Source: an uncultured Saprospiraceae bacterium (lineage in GTDB: Bacteria > Bacteroidota > Bacteroidia > Chitinophagales > Saprospiraceae). Taken from it: a stretch of 14,586 bases of DNA. The notes beneath the pieces are model-generated. The model made no database searches and had not been told where the DNA came from. It worked only from the letters and a program-made list of their open reading frames with translations. Positions within the stretch are counted from its first letter, which is position 1, and each line of letters begins with the position of its first letter. The position numbers and the translations under genes are program-made. Shown in pieces: positions 6,840 to 14,586 of the stretch. The DNA is taken from assembly GCA_938044055.1 (NCBI GenBank), contig CALIQO010000377.1:1-14586 (forward strand), given 5' to 3'.

Positions 6840-7562
6840 ATGCCTTTAGATAATTATCAAGAGATTCTTTCCGATCCTCCAGCTAAAGGGAGAATGATAT
6901 CAAATCTCTCTGTAGATTGCTGCATTTTTGGATTTGAAAACAATGACCTTAAAGTCCTGTTGGTGCAGCATGCATCCGGAAGAAGTCAAGGCCAGTGGGC
7001 CCTCCCAGGAGAGTTTGTTCTTAAAGATAGAAACCTTAAGGAAATGCCACATCATGTATTGCAGAGATTAACAGGACTAGAAAATATTTTTGTTGAGCAG
7101 TTGGGGACTTTCGGTAGACTAGATAGAGTTGACTATGGTCGGATAATTACCATTGCCTATTATGCACTTATCAGCCCACAGAAGTATAACCTTAAAGTAG
7201 GGGCAGACGCTCTTGATGTTGCATGGGTCAATGTAGCAGAGGCCACTAAACTTATCTATGACCACAATGAAATTCTTGACTACGCGATGATAAAATTAAG
7301 AGATAGGATCAAGACATATCCCATAGGCTTCGAATTATTGCCAGATAAGTTTACACTTACGCACATACAGAAATTGTATGAAGCGATGCTGGGGCATAGT
7401 TTAGATACACGTAATTTTCGAAGAAAAATGTTATCAAGTAAATTGTTGCAAGCAACATCAGAGGTGGATGACTCTGTACCATACAGAGCTCCGAAACTGT
7501 ATACGTTCGATAAAGAACGATACGACGAAATGCTTGTAGAAGGTTATTTTTTCCAGTTGTAA
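6840..7562 (+). CDS. Nudix-related (NrtR/AraR-type) transcriptional regulator of xylose genes
   Basis: A 240-residue protein with an N-terminal Nudix-like domain (about 22-155) and a C-terminal winged helix (about 163-225, with FTLTHIQKLYEAML and NFRRKML). The Nudix box should read GX5EX7REUXEEXGU. Here the stretch from G57 to L80 keeps the glycines but has His-His-Val-Leu-Gln-Arg in place of REUXEE, so phosphohydrolase activity is almost surely lost and the domain serves as a sensor. Known relatives include NrtR, which senses ADP-ribose, and the Bacteroides AraR, which senses arabinose. The neighbours here are xylB and xylA, so a xylose-related inducer is the best inference. Its TAA shares one base with the xylB ATG (TAATG), meaning coupled translation, and a strong palindrome lies just upstream. 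Repressor or activator cannot be told from sequence. Confidence 0.88.
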   Translation: MPLDNYQEILSDPPAKGRMISNLSVDCCIFGFENNDLKVLLVQHASGRSQGQWALPGEFVLKDRNLKEMPHHVLQRLTGLENIFVEQLGTFGRLDRVDYGRIITIAYYALISPQKYNLKVGADALDVAWVNVAEATKLIYDHNEILDYAMIKLRDRIKTYPIGFELLPDKFTLTHIQKLYEAMLGHSLDTRNFRRKMLSSKLLQATSEVDDSVPYRAPKLYTFDKERYDEMLVEGYFFQL

Positions 7563-9034
7563 TGAAGAGTTTAGGAATCGACATCGGCAGTTCTTCGATT
7601 AAAGTTTCCATCTACTCCATGGAGGAGGGGAAGACGCTTGGCTCTGCGCATTATCCAGCGCAAGAAATGCCTATAACTGCACATCAGAAAGGATGGGCTG
7701 AACAAGATCCCGAGATGTGGTGGGATTCAATGATTCAAGCATATAAAGAAGTAAAGAGGAATAATCCAGGGATCGAAAACGAGATAGTGAGCATAGGGAT
7801 TTCTTATCAGATGCATGGACTTGTCTGTCTAGATAACAACTTAAAACCGCTTCGTCCTTCCATCATATGGTGCGACAGCAGAGCTGTAGGTTATGGAGAT
7901 AAGGCATTCAATGATTTAGGTGAAGCGTATTGTCTTAATAATCTTCTGAATAGCCCAGGAAATTTTACAGCATCTAAGTTCAAGTGGGTTAAAGAAAACG
8001 AACCAGGATTATTTTCTAAGGTTCATAAAATCTGCTTGCCTGGTGATTATATATCTTATAAGCTTACTGGAAACCTCACAACTACATATACAGGACTTTC
8101 TGAAGGGATATTTTATGATTTTAATTTAGGAGAAGTTAGTAGTCAGTTGATGGATTATTATGGTTTTTCTGCTGACCACATTCCGACAGTGCAATCCAGT
8201 TTTTCAGATCATGGACAGGTATCGGAGAAGATTGCAGAAGAACTTGGGATTCCTTCTGAGGCTCATGTTTTTTATAAGTCAGGAGATCAACCCAACAATG
8301 CATTTTCACTTAATGTATTAAACCCTGGAGAAATCGCTGCCACAGCAGGGACATCTGGTGTTGTATATGGTGTCACTGATCAGGATTTTATTGATAAGAA
8401 GCAAAGGGTCAACTCATTTGCCCATGTGAACCACGATGCCCTTAATAAGCGAATCGGTGTTCTTCTCTGTGTCAACGGAACCGGAATTGCCAATTCCTGG
8501 ACTAAAAAGATTTTAAGCAAAAATGACTATGCTTCTATGAATGCTGAAGCATCTTCTGTCTCGGTAGGAAGTGACGGATTGTTCTTCTACCCATTTGGCA
8601 ATGGGTCAGAAAGAATGCTGAATAATAGCAATCCTGGAGCAAGTTTTAATGGCATTGATTTTAACAGGCATGGAGATAGACATATACTTCGATCTGTACA
8701 AGAAGGAATCGCAATGGCATTTAAGTATGGTATGGAAGCATTCGTTGAAAATAACATGAATATTTCAATAATAAGAGCTGGTTATGCTAACATGTTTCAG
8801 AGTGAAATATTCTCTCAGACACTTGCAGACCTCTCGGGAGTAGATATCCATCTATACAATACAGATGGTTCTGTAGGTGCAGCAAGAGGGGCCTTGGTCG
8901 GAGGAGGATTTTCTAATGAAACTGAAGTGTTTCAGGGATTAAAAGTAGTAAAAGAATTTTCACCATCTGCAGAAGCAGGTAGCGTGAATGAACATTATAA
9001 TAATTGGAAAAAATCATTGAATAAAAACATCTAA
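7562..9034 (+). CDS. xylB: Xylulokinase
   Basis: A 490-residue FGGY-family kinase, the normal length for XylB. It transfers phosphate from ATP to D-xylulose, giving D-xylulose 5-phosphate for the pentose phosphate pathway, in the cytoplasm. Visible motifs: the N-terminal phosphate loop [10 protein letters not shown] with D7; the SYQMHGLV segment (81-88) and IIWCDSRAV (101-109) of the sugar site; [13 protein letters not shown] (158-170); the catalytic Asp242 in SGDQPNNAF; the adenosine/phosphate loop [11 protein letters not shown] (260-270); and [15 protein letters not shown] near the end. The ATG at 7562 overlaps the regulator's stop codon by one base. xylA follows after 11 bases, so the three genes form one transcript. 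The position next to xylose isomerase separates it from other FGGY kinases such as glycerol or ribulose kinase. Confidence 0.95.
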   Translation: MKSLGIDIGSSSIKVSIYSMEEGKTLGSAHYPAQEMPITAHQKGWAEQDPEMWWDSMIQAYKEVKRNNPGIENEIVSIGISYQMHGLVCLDNNLKPLRPSIIWCDSRAVGYGDKAFNDLGEAYCLNNLLNSPGNFTASKFKWVKENEPGLFSKVHKICLPGDYISYKLTGNLTTTYTGLSEGIFYDFNLGEVSSQLMDYYGFSADHIPTVQSSFSDHGQVSEKIAEELGIPSEAHVFYKSGDQPNNAFSLNVLNPGEIAATAGTSGVVYGVTDQDFIDKKQRVNSFAHVNHDALNKRIGVLLCVNGTGIANSWTKKILSKNDYASMNAEASSVSVGSDGLFFYPFGNGSERMLNNSNPGASFNGIDFNRHGDRHILRSVQEGIAMAFKYGMEAFVENNMNISIIRAGYANMFQSEIFSQTLADLSGVDIHLYNTDGSVGAARGALVGGGFSNETEVFQGLKVVKEFSPSAEAGSVNEHYNNWKKSLNKNI

Positions 9035-9045
9035 CCACACATATT

Positions 9046-10359
9046 ATGAGCAGGACATATTTTCCATCCATAGGTAACATTAAGTATGAAGGTCCGGATT
9101 CTCGTTCTTTCCTGAGCTACACTCATTATGATGAGAATAGAGTGGTAATGGGTAAGACCATGAAAGACCACTTTAGGTTTGCGATTTCTTACTGGCACAG
9201 CTTCTGTGGAACTGGTGCAGACCCATTTGGTCCAGGAACTAGAGACTTACCATGGAATCATGATGGAGATCCGTATAAGAGAGCACAGGATAAAATGGAT
9301 GCAGCATTTGAGTTTATTTCTAAATTAGGTATGCCGTACTACTGTTTCCATGATATAGACTTAATAGACGAAGGAGATTCTCTTGCAGAGACAGAACGTC
9401 GAGTTGCTTTTATAACAGATTATGCATTAAAAAAACAAGAAGAAACTGGTATCAAGCTATTGTGGGGTACTGCGAATCTATTTTCCAACCCACGATATAT
9501 GAACGGTGCTTCTACCAATCCGGATTTTCATGTTGTCGCATATGCTGCAAGTCAAGTGAAGTATGCACTAGATGCAACTATAAAGCTAGGAGGACAAAAT
9601 TATGTGTTTTGGGGTGGAAGGGAAGGATATATGTCCTTACTTAATACCGATATGAAGAGAGAAAAGGAGCACTTAGCAACATTCTTAAAGAAAGCCAGAG
9701 ACTATGGACGTAAGAACGGTTTCGAAGGATCTTTTTTGATCGAACCTAAACCTATGGAACCTTCTAAGCATCAGTATGATTTCGATGCGGCTACCTGTAT
9801 ATCATTTCTGCAAGAGCATGACTTGATGGATGATTTCAAGCTGAATATAGAAGTTAATCATGCAACTTTGGCGAGCCACACATTTGAGCATGAGCTTCAA
9901 GTTTCAGCAGATTCGGGAGTACTTGGTTCCATAGATGCTAACCGCGGAGATTATCAGAATGGATGGGATACAGATCAGTTTCCTGTAGATATATATGAGC
10001 TTACTCAAGCCATGATGGTTATTTTAGAATCTGGAGGTTTAGGCTCCGGTGGTGTCAATTTCGATGCTAAGGTGAGAAGAAATTCTACCGATCTTGAAGA
10101 TATGTTTATAGCACATGTAGGTGGGGTAGATGTATTTGCGAGAGCGTTGCTTGTTGCTGCTGACATATTAGAGAATAGTGAGTATAAGGATATGAAAACT
10201 AAGAGATATGCAAGCTTCGATTCTGGAGATGGGTCAGCATTTGAGAAAGGGAATTTATCCTTGGAAGAATTAGAAGCGATTGCTAAGAGAGATGGAGAAC
10301 CTACTCAACAAAGTGGTCAACAAGAAAAGTATGAAAGGCTTATCAATCTATATATATAG
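9046..10359 (+). CDS. xylA: Xylose isomerase
   Basis: A 437-residue class II-length xylose isomerase that interconverts D-xylose and D-xylulose (and glucose and fructose more slowly) in the cytoplasm as a tetramer with two divalent metals per subunit. All key residues are in place and sit one position later than in the E. coli enzyme: H102 and D105 in CFHDIDL, E233 in LIEPKP, E269 and H272 in EVNHATL, D297 in SIDANRGD, D308 and D310 in DTDQFP, and D340 in [21 protein letters not shown] (140-155) and FWGGREGY (188-195) are further signatures. It is the last gene of the xylose unit. A structured 3' region and a terminator follow. No truncation or unusual insert is seen. Confidence 0.97.
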   Translation: MSRTYFPSIGNIKYEGPDSRSFLSYTHYDENRVVMGKTMKDHFRFAISYWHSFCGTGADPFGPGTRDLPWNHDGDPYKRAQDKMDAAFEFISKLGMPYYCFHDIDLIDEGDSLAETERRVAFITDYALKKQEETGIKLLWGTANLFSNPRYMNGASTNPDFHVVAYAASQVKYALDATIKLGGQNYVFWGGREGYMSLLNTDMKREKEHLATFLKKARDYGRKNGFEGSFLIEPKPMEPSKHQYDFDAATCISFLQEHDLMDDFKLNIEVNHATLASHTFEHELQVSADSGVLGSIDANRGDYQNGWDTDQFPVDIYELTQAMMVILESGGLGSGGVNFDAKVRRNSTDLEDMFIAHVGGVDVFARALLVAADILENSEYKDMKTKRYASFDSGDGSAFEKGNLSLEELEAIAKRDGEPTQQSGQQEKYERLINLYI

Positions 10360-10399
10360 CATGTGACCTATTAAACCACTTTACGACATAAAATTTAAA

Positions 10400-10452
10400 T
10401 GTAGTTGAAGTGTACCTTCTAAATTGTTGCAAATTTAAAACATGAAACTACA
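10400..10452 (+). ncRNA. Possible three-way-junction RNA element in the xylA 3' region
   Basis: TGTAGTT (10400-10406) pairs perfectly with AACTACA (10446-10452). Inside this stem lie two hairpins without gaps between helices: GAAG/CTTC (10407-10419, 5-base loop) and TAAATT/AATTTA (10420-10437, 6-base loop), followed by an 8-base unpaired joiner. One base later the terminator hairpin starts. It could be a 3'-UTR-derived small RNA, an RNA-stability element, or a chance result of AT-rich sequence. It matches no RNA family I know. Confidence 0.3.
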
Positions 10453-10453
10453 G

Positions 10454-10494
10454 GTGCATCCCTATTCTTAGCGGCTTATGGGGTGCACATTTTT
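10454..10494 (+). terminator. Intrinsic terminator of the xylose operon
   Basis: GTGCATCCC at 10454-10462 pairs with GGGGTGCAC at 10480-10488 (nine pairs, one G-T wobble) around a 17-base loop, followed by a T-rich stretch at 10490-10494. It lies about 95 bases after the xylA stop, and the next gene is on the other strand. Confidence 0.7.
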
Positions 10495-10533
10495 AATGTT
10501 AAAAATGGCTTTAAAAGGTCACCTTGACTGTAA

Positions 10534-10565
10534 AACAAAAAACGAAATCCTCTTAAGGATTCGTT
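10534..10565 (-). terminator. Intrinsic terminator overlapping the end of the minus-strand gene
   Basis: Read on the minus strand, AACGAATCCT pairs with AGGATTTCGTT (one bulged base) around the loop TAAG, followed by a run of T. The gene's TAA stop at 10553-10555 sits in the loop, so the last codons of the gene form the upstream arm. Confidence 0.75.
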
Positions 10566-10984
10566 CTTTTATATTTTTTCCAGATAGCTTTAAATTGCTT
10601 AGCTAGTCCCTTAGAAGTATCTGCATTGTATTTTATAACATCGTTAGAATCTTCTGTAGCAGGGGCTGTACAAGCAATACAATCTGTCGATGCATTATAT
10701 ATAGCAACTTCTGTGATAAAAGGAACGAACTCACAATCTGGTAGTAGGAGAAAGTTGTTTTTCATTTCTTCTTCTGAAAGATCGTATATCTTCTTATACA
10801 GTTTTAAATTCTTGATTATCTCTCTACTTGCAGGAACGATGTATCTATACTTCGTTTTCTCTCCTAAATTTACACTCACAAGTTCTGAAAAATCCTTGTT
10901 TTCTACATCATAGTGAAGAGAAGGACTTACTACCCATACTTCAGAAGATTTATTTTCAAGTCTGATTAATTGCTTTAATGTCAT
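10553..10984 (-). CDS. Uncharacterised protein, possibly a PLD-like sensor domain
   Basis: I favour the ATG at 10984, giving 143 residues (MTLKQLIRLENKSSEVWVV). The frame also allows an ATG at 11056, adding 24 residues of lysine-rich, less domain-like sequence. No signal peptide or membrane helix is seen. The segments EVWVVSPSLHYD, then LGEKTKYRYIVPAS, then IAIYNAS-like strands and a C-terminal basic helix recall the phospholipase-D-like sensing domains found beside some regulators, but without the HKD catalytic motif. This is an impression only. Two closely spaced cysteines (CIAC, in DCIACTAPA) stand out. It shares the upstream region with the divergent sensor kinase. The gene's terminator hairpin contains its stop codon. 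No function is assigned. Confidence 0.65.
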   Translation of the reverse strand: MTLKQLIRLENKSSEVWVVSPSLHYDVENKDFSELVSVNLGEKTKYRYIVPASREIIKNLKLYKKIYDLSEEEMKNNFLLLPDCEFVPFITEVAIYNASTDCIACTAPATEDSNDVIKYNADTSKGLAKQFKAIWKKYKRTNP

Positions 10985-11169
10985 AATCTTAATTTTAATC
11001 AATTTTTTATCAAGTTCGAATTTACTAAGTTTCTGGACATCACAGTAATTGATCATCTTAGAATTTCAATCATTGCCATAAGAGAGTCGATAAATCACTT
11101 CATTTTTAAACATTTAGAGAAATCGAGTTCAATAATTATAAATAATTTACTTCTTACGATATCTAGTTG

Positions 11170-11200
11170 ATAAGTGATGGTTCTACCTATATAAGTGATG
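11170..11200 (+). promoter_or_regulatory. 10-bp direct repeat with 21-bp period, candidate LytTR binding site
   Basis: ATAAGTGATG occurs exactly twice, at 11170-11179 and 11191-11200, two helical turns apart. LytTR proteins bind two direct repeats of about nine bases separated by 12-13 bases, and TAAGTGATG fits their loose consensus at about seven of nine positions. A partial copy in the opposite orientation (AAGTGAT on the minus strand, 11094-11100) lies nearer the minus-strand gene. The downstream operon encodes a LytTR regulator, so autoregulation is plausible. Confidence 0.45.
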
Positions 11201-11261
11201 AAAATCCATCTTGGTTGGCTTTTCATAACCATCTATAATCTATTTAGAGAAGAGATTGTCA

Positions 11262-11269
11262 TAGATTTG
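11262..11269 (+). promoter_or_regulatory. Putative -7 promoter element of the sensor kinase operon
   Basis: TAGATTTG is an exact match to the Bacteroidota -7 element TAnnTTTG and would place the transcription start about 15-18 bases before the kinase ATG at 11292. No clear -33 TTTG was found at the right distance. An exact match can arise by chance in AT-rich DNA. Confidence 0.4.
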
Positions 11270-11291
11270 CTTACAATTTAACTGCATTTTT

Positions 11292-13283
11292 ATGTCTTAT
11301 TTAAAACTTGATTCTGCAACTGTCACGAAGAAATTTCTTTCTTGTTTACTGCCCATTTTATTTATTTCTAGCAATGGCATGTGTCAGTATAAAACCTTCT
11401 ATACAGAAGATAGATATTTTTCAGATTCTATCGGTGAACCACGGATTTCAATTGAGACTACTCAAGAAGATCCATGGTTGAAGCTGCATAGATATGTGGA
11501 ATTGTCAGATGTGGAAGAACGGTATGATTCTCTATCAATATTGAGGGCTTACTTTACTGAGGTAGAAGATAAAGAAGGACATTACTATGCTTTAAGAGAG
11601 ACAGGGAATGCACTGTTTTTAATGTCTAGAATTACTGATGCCCATGATTCTTTATTAATGGCTATGAGACAGCTTGAGTATGTTTCTCTAGTGCCTTATG
11701 TAAAAAAAATAGAAAAGGCGAGTCTGCTCGGCTTGCTAGCGGATTTAGCTTTTCAATCTGGGAAAATAAAAGAAAGCATGAAATACGTAGAGAGCCTTAT
11801 AGAATTAGATCAATCCATAGATTATGTTAAAGGAAATCATCGCGTCAACAACCTAGTGAAGATAGGTAATATCTTTTCTCAACTTAAGTATCAAGAAAAG
11901 AGTAGGTCGTTTTATCTCAGAGCTGATAAGATAGCTACATCCCTTAATGACACCACACTTATGGGAAAAACACAATCAAGTTTAGCCATTTATTACGCAA
12001 GATCAGGTTTACTCGATAGTGCTATTGTTGTGTCTGAAAATAGTATAAGGTATACCCGTAAAGTAAATGATTCTATAGGTTTGGCTGGAAAGTTATTGAA
12101 CTTAGGAGGGATTCATTATTTTAAAAAGAACTTCGAAGAAGCCGAGAAGAAATTTAGAGAAGCACTTCAGCTTTCGATGGCATTGAAAATAGATAGGGTC
12201 ACAGTCAGAGCCAAAGGCAATCTGTGCGAACTTTATTCGAAAATGAAAAAGTATAATCTAGTGGAAGCTACCATGGAAGAAGTAATAAACTTTAGGAAAC
12301 GAAACAATATGATAACGGGTCTGGTTACGGACTATTCCAATCTTGTAAATTTTTACGAAACTCAGGGAATTACAGATAAGGCATTGGAAGCCCTAAAGAT
12401 GAAAATGGTATATGTTGATTCTCTTAATTCCATTAAAAATAGAAAGTATGCAGAGGAATTCAGCGTCAAGTTAGGATTGATTGAAAAAGAAAATAGAATC
12501 TTAGCCTTGAACCAAGAAAAATTAGGGCAGGAAAATAAATTCCAGAGAATCATGGGACTTGCTGGATTTCTTATACTCGGCTTGTCACTTGGTTTCGTCA
12601 CTACTTATTACAAGAATAAAAATTCTCTCCTGATTGAACAACGACATAATCTAGAGATTGAACAGAGGTTGCTGCGATCCCAGATGAACCCTCATTTTAT
12701 ATTTAATGCACTCGGATCAATTCAATCTTTTTTAGTGTCAAGTGGTCAGGCCGATAAGGGAGCCTATTACCTCGCTAAGTTTGCTAAGCTGATGCGAGAG
12801 ATTTTAGAACAATCAAGTAAATCCTTGATACCATTAGAAAAGGAGTTACTTACCCTTGATAATTACTTAGCGCTACAGAAATTGAGGTATCAAAACAAGT
12901 TTGAGTACACCATCGAACAAGATATTCCTACGGATGATCCAGATAGTCATCTGTATGTTCCTCCGATGATCATACAACCACTTGTAGAAAATGCCATAGA
13001 ACATGGCAAGATCCATACCCTAGAGAATGGCCAGGTCACCATCCGGATTTTAAGACATGAGCAAGAATTAGAAATCCATGTCATCGATAATGGAATAGGA
13101 ATTAAAGAATCGCGGATTAGGGATAATTATAAAGCGGAGAAGTCTGTGGCAATTGATATCATTAAGCAACGAATAAGAACGCTGACTATTAATCAGAAGA
13201 AGAATGCATCCTTACATTATGACGATCTGCCTTCAGGAACTAAGGTTGTAATCATGCTTCCTATTATATTTTCACCTCAATAG
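11292..13283 (+). CDS. TPR-containing sensor histidine kinase, LytS/YehU type
   Basis: A 663-residue inner-membrane kinase. Residues 1-31 form a signal peptide, and about 95-390 are a run of helical tetratricopeptide-like repeats (clearest at 225-300, e.g. FEEAEKKFREALQLS), probably periplasmic. A lysine/glutamate coiled coil runs from 395 to 417, one membrane helix from 420 to 440, and a cytoplasmic kinase core follows. The core is of the His_kinase (PF06580) type: RSQMNPHFIFNALGSIQSF carries the phosphorylated H468, the N-box is LVENAIEHG with N567, and the G-box is DNGIGI (599-604). It autophosphorylates and passes phosphate to the LytTR regulator encoded 8 bases downstream. This architecture is very common in Bacteroidota; the signal sensed is unknown. 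A direct repeat and a -7-like element lie upstream. Confidence 0.93.
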   Translation: MSYLKLDSATVTKKFLSCLLPILFISSNGMCQYKTFYTEDRYFSDSIGEPRISIETTQEDPWLKLHRYVELSDVEERYDSLSILRAYFTEVEDKEGHYYALRETGNALFLMSRITDAHDSLLMAMRQLEYVSLVPYVKKIEKASLLGLLADLAFQSGKIKESMKYVESLIELDQSIDYVKGNHRVNNLVKIGNIFSQLKYQEKSRSFYLRADKIATSLNDTTLMGKTQSSLAIYYARSGLLDSAIVVSENSIRYTRKVNDSIGLAGKLLNLGGIHYFKKNFEEAEKKFREALQLSMALKIDRVTVRAKGNLCELYSKMKKYNLVEATMEEVINFRKRNNMITGLVTDYSNLVNFYETQGITDKALEALKMKMVYVDSLNSIKNRKYAEEFSVKLGLIEKENRILALNQEKLGQENKFQRIMGLAGFLILGLSLGFVTTYYKNKNSLLIEQRHNLEIEQRLLRSQMNPHFIFNALGSIQSFLVSSGQADKGAYYLAKFAKLMREILEQSSKSLIPLEKELLTLDNYLALQKLRYQNKFEYTIEQDIPTDDPDSHLYVPPMIIQPLVENAIEHGKIHTLENGQVTIRILRHEQELEIHVIDNGIGIKESRIRDNYKAEKSVAIDIIKQRIRTLTINQKKNASLHYDDLPSGTKVVIMLPIIFSPQ

Positions 13284-13291
13284 TATAGATT

Positions 13292-14041
13292 ATGAATTCC
13301 CTTATAATAGACAATGAACCTTATGTTGTAGATGCTATGAAGCAATTAATAGCAGCCTATTGTCCAGAAATTAAAGTACTCGGGAGTGGAGGAACCATTA
13401 AGAAAGCACTAGAATTAATTTCGATTTATAAGATTGACTTACTTTTTCTAGATGTAGAATTGGATGATGGGACAGGGATAGACTTACTTAGAAAATTGGA
13501 TAAACCAGAATTCAGCATTGTTTTCGTGACAGCTTATGATCAGTATGCTGTCCAAGCCTTTAGATTTGCTGCTGCGGACTACCTATTAAAACCACTGGAT
13601 CCTGATGATTTGATAAAGGCAGTAAGTAAGGTAAAGGAATCTAGGTATTCACTATCTCAGAAGCTTAAAATGGAGGTGCTATTGAACAATGTTGATGACT
13701 TGACTCAGCGTCATCGGAAAATCATCATTGTTAACCGGGAGAGTGTGCACGCCTTGCATGTAGAGCGCATTTTCTATCTTAAAGCAGATGGAGCATATAC
13801 AGAGTTTCATACGACTCAAGGTAGGATTATATCCTCTAAAAACCTCAAGGCATATGAAGAATTGTTGTCTAAACATCATTTTTTTAGAACCCACCATTCT
13901 TTTCTTGTCAATTTAAGGTATTTGGTCCGATTCGATAAGCTGGATAGTGTCTTGATTTTAGATAATGGAACTTCTATTCCAGTATCTCAGAGAAAACGCG
14001 ATTCTATCATTGAAGAAATCAAGAGAATATCGTTAAAGTGA
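13292..14041 (+). CDS. LytTR-family response regulator
   Basis: A 249-residue two-domain regulator. The receiver domain (1-120) has the acidic residue D7, the phosphorylated D54 in LLFLDVELDDG, T80 in VFVTAYDQYA, and K100 in YLLKPLDPDD. The LytTR DNA-binding domain (about 143-247) shows IFYLKADGAYTEFHT, then KNLKAYEELLSKHHFFRTHHSFLVNLRYL, and ends with ISQRKRDSI-like VSQRKRDSI. Phosphorylation by the kinase encoded 8 bases upstream should make it bind paired direct repeats. The 21-bp-period repeat at 11170-11200 is the nearest candidate. Other target genes cannot be read from this window. Confidence 0.95.
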   Translation: MNSLIIDNEPYVVDAMKQLIAAYCPEIKVLGSGGTIKKALELISIYKIDLLFLDVELDDGTGIDLLRKLDKPEFSIVFVTAYDQYAVQAFRFAAADYLLKPLDPDDLIKAVSKVKESRYSLSQKLKMEVLLNNVDDLTQRHRKIIIVNRESVHALHVERIFYLKADGAYTEFHTTQGRIISSKNLKAYEELLSKHHFFRTHHSFLVNLRYLVRFDKLDSVLILDNGTSIPVSQRKRDSIIEEIKRISLK

Positions 14042-14104
14042 TCGGATTACTGACAACTTATCAGAATTTCCATCGATTGCTCTTCGTACTCTAGAATAAG
14101 TTGC

Positions 14105-14112
14105 TATTTTTG
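14105..14112 (+). promoter_or_regulatory. Putative -7 promoter element of the helicase gene
   Basis: TATTTTTG is an exact match to TAnnTTTG in the 112-base gap after the response regulator, about 40 bases before the proposed helicase start. A TTG at 14077-14079 is too far away to be a good -33 element. Confidence 0.35.
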
Positions 14113-14153
14113 GCATTTCCTAAAATTTAAAATAGGCAGCCATCCAAGATCAA

Positions 14154-14586
14154 GTGCAACCAGAAATAGAAGATGAGGTAAGGATAGGAAAGGAGCTATA
14201 TTCCTACCAGATAAGGGCTGTGGACCAGATCTTCTCTTATTTTCAGAAGAATACGCGAGACAAGTATAATCTTTTATTCCAGCTTCCGACAGGAGGAGGA
14301 AAGACTGTCATCTTTTCTGAGATAACAAGAAGATTTATAGAAGAGACAGATACCAAGGTTCTGATACTTACCCATCGAATAGAATTATGCGGTCAGACAG
14401 AGCGTATGCTGACAGAGTTCGGGGTGAATACCATGGTGATTAACTCATCCGTTAAGAAACTACCTAAAGACAACAACTACCGATGTTTCATAGCGATGGT
14501 TGAAACACTTAATAATCGCTTAACGGACGAGGATATTAAGATGGAGAACCTGGGATTAATCATAGTCGATGAGGCCCATAACAACT
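14154..14586 (+). CDS. DEAD/DEAH-box superfamily 2 helicase, 5' part
   Basis: The gene runs off the window; 144 residues are visible. The frame opens after a TAG at 14133-14135 and has no ATG before the conserved region, so I take the GTG at 14154 as start. The helicase motifs in order: the Q-like LYSYQIRAVDQIF (about 18-30), motif I PTGGGKT at 45-51, motif Ia VLILTHRIEL around 68-77, FIAMVETL (about 113-120), and motif II DEAH at 139-142. This matches Bacteroidota SSL2/RadD-like ATP-dependent helicases of superfamily 2, which open nucleic acid duplexes using ATP. The C-terminal RecA-like domain lies outside the window, so exact role (DNA repair versus RNA) is not decided. Confidence 0.88.
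   Translation, partial: MQPEIEDEVRIGKELYSYQIRAVDQIFSYFQKNTRDKYNLLFQLPTGGGKTVIFSEITRRFIEETDTKVLILTHRIELCGQTERMLTEFGVNTMVINSSVKKLPKDNNYRCFIAMVETLNNRLTDEDIKMENLGLIIVDEAHNN

Noticed and set aside
10442..10471. A 9-codon open frame (MKLQVHPYS) running into the terminator hairpin, resembling a leader peptide
   Set aside because: It lies after the last gene of the operon with only a terminator and an opposite-strand gene beyond, so it has nothing to attenuate; no ribosome binding site is seen.
14054..14103. Inverted repeat CAACTTAT / ATAAGTTG after the response regulator, considered as a terminator
   Set aside because: The 8-bp arms are AT-rich with a 34-base spacer; no convincing stem followed by a T-run is present.

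Overview
The window is an AT-rich chromosomal segment with dense short-spaced genes, little use of Shine-Dalgarno motifs, LytTR-type two-component genes with periplasmic TPR sensors and TAnnTTTG-like promoter elements. Together these point to a member of the Bacteroidota, possibly a marine or environmental one. No plasmid, phage or insertion-sequence genes, CRISPR arrays, tRNAs or rRNAs were seen. No gene-free stretch exceeds 300 bases.

Left part (1-1420): the 3' end of a medium-chain NADP-dependent oxidoreductase is followed after 10 bases by a secreted tandem VOC-fold protein. Middle-left (1419-3900): a divergent aromatic amino acid hydroxylase on the minus strand faces a MarR-type regulator. 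The regulator's stop overlaps the GTG start of a nitrilase-superfamily protein. That protein lacks the usual catalytic Lys and Cys, and the hydroxylase keeps its iron ligands but has a changed substrate pocket. The three genes may form one regulated unit, but its chemistry is unknown.

Middle (3900-6720): a stand-alone HNH-type zinc-finger nuclease-like protein (minus) and a FemAB/GNAT-like protein (plus) diverge. The latter converges with a 12-helix MATE efflux pump (minus), and the two coding ends overlap by 7 bases.

Xylose unit (6780-10490): a perfect 15-bp-arm palindrome lies just upstream of a Nudix-related repressor whose catalytic Nudix box is lost. Xylulokinase (xylB) overlaps the regulator's stop by one base, and xylose isomerase (xylA) follows after 11 bases. 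A compact potential three-way-junction RNA and an intrinsic terminator follow xylA. The regulator probably senses a xylose-pathway compound and controls its own operon. XylA then turns xylose into xylulose, and XylB phosphorylates it for the pentose phosphate pathway. No sugar transporter lies in the window.

Right part (10540-14586): a small minus-strand protein of unknown role ends inside its own terminator hairpin. Next come a TPR sensor histidine kinase and its LytTR response regulator. Upstream of these is a 10-bp direct repeat with a 21-bp period, as expected for a LytTR binding site. The window ends inside a DEAD/DEAH-family helicase gene. Overall the region is mostly ordinary chromosomal content. 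The points worth a second look are the altered active sites of the hydroxylase and nitrilase-like proteins, the two regulatory DNA sites, and the structured RNA after xylA.
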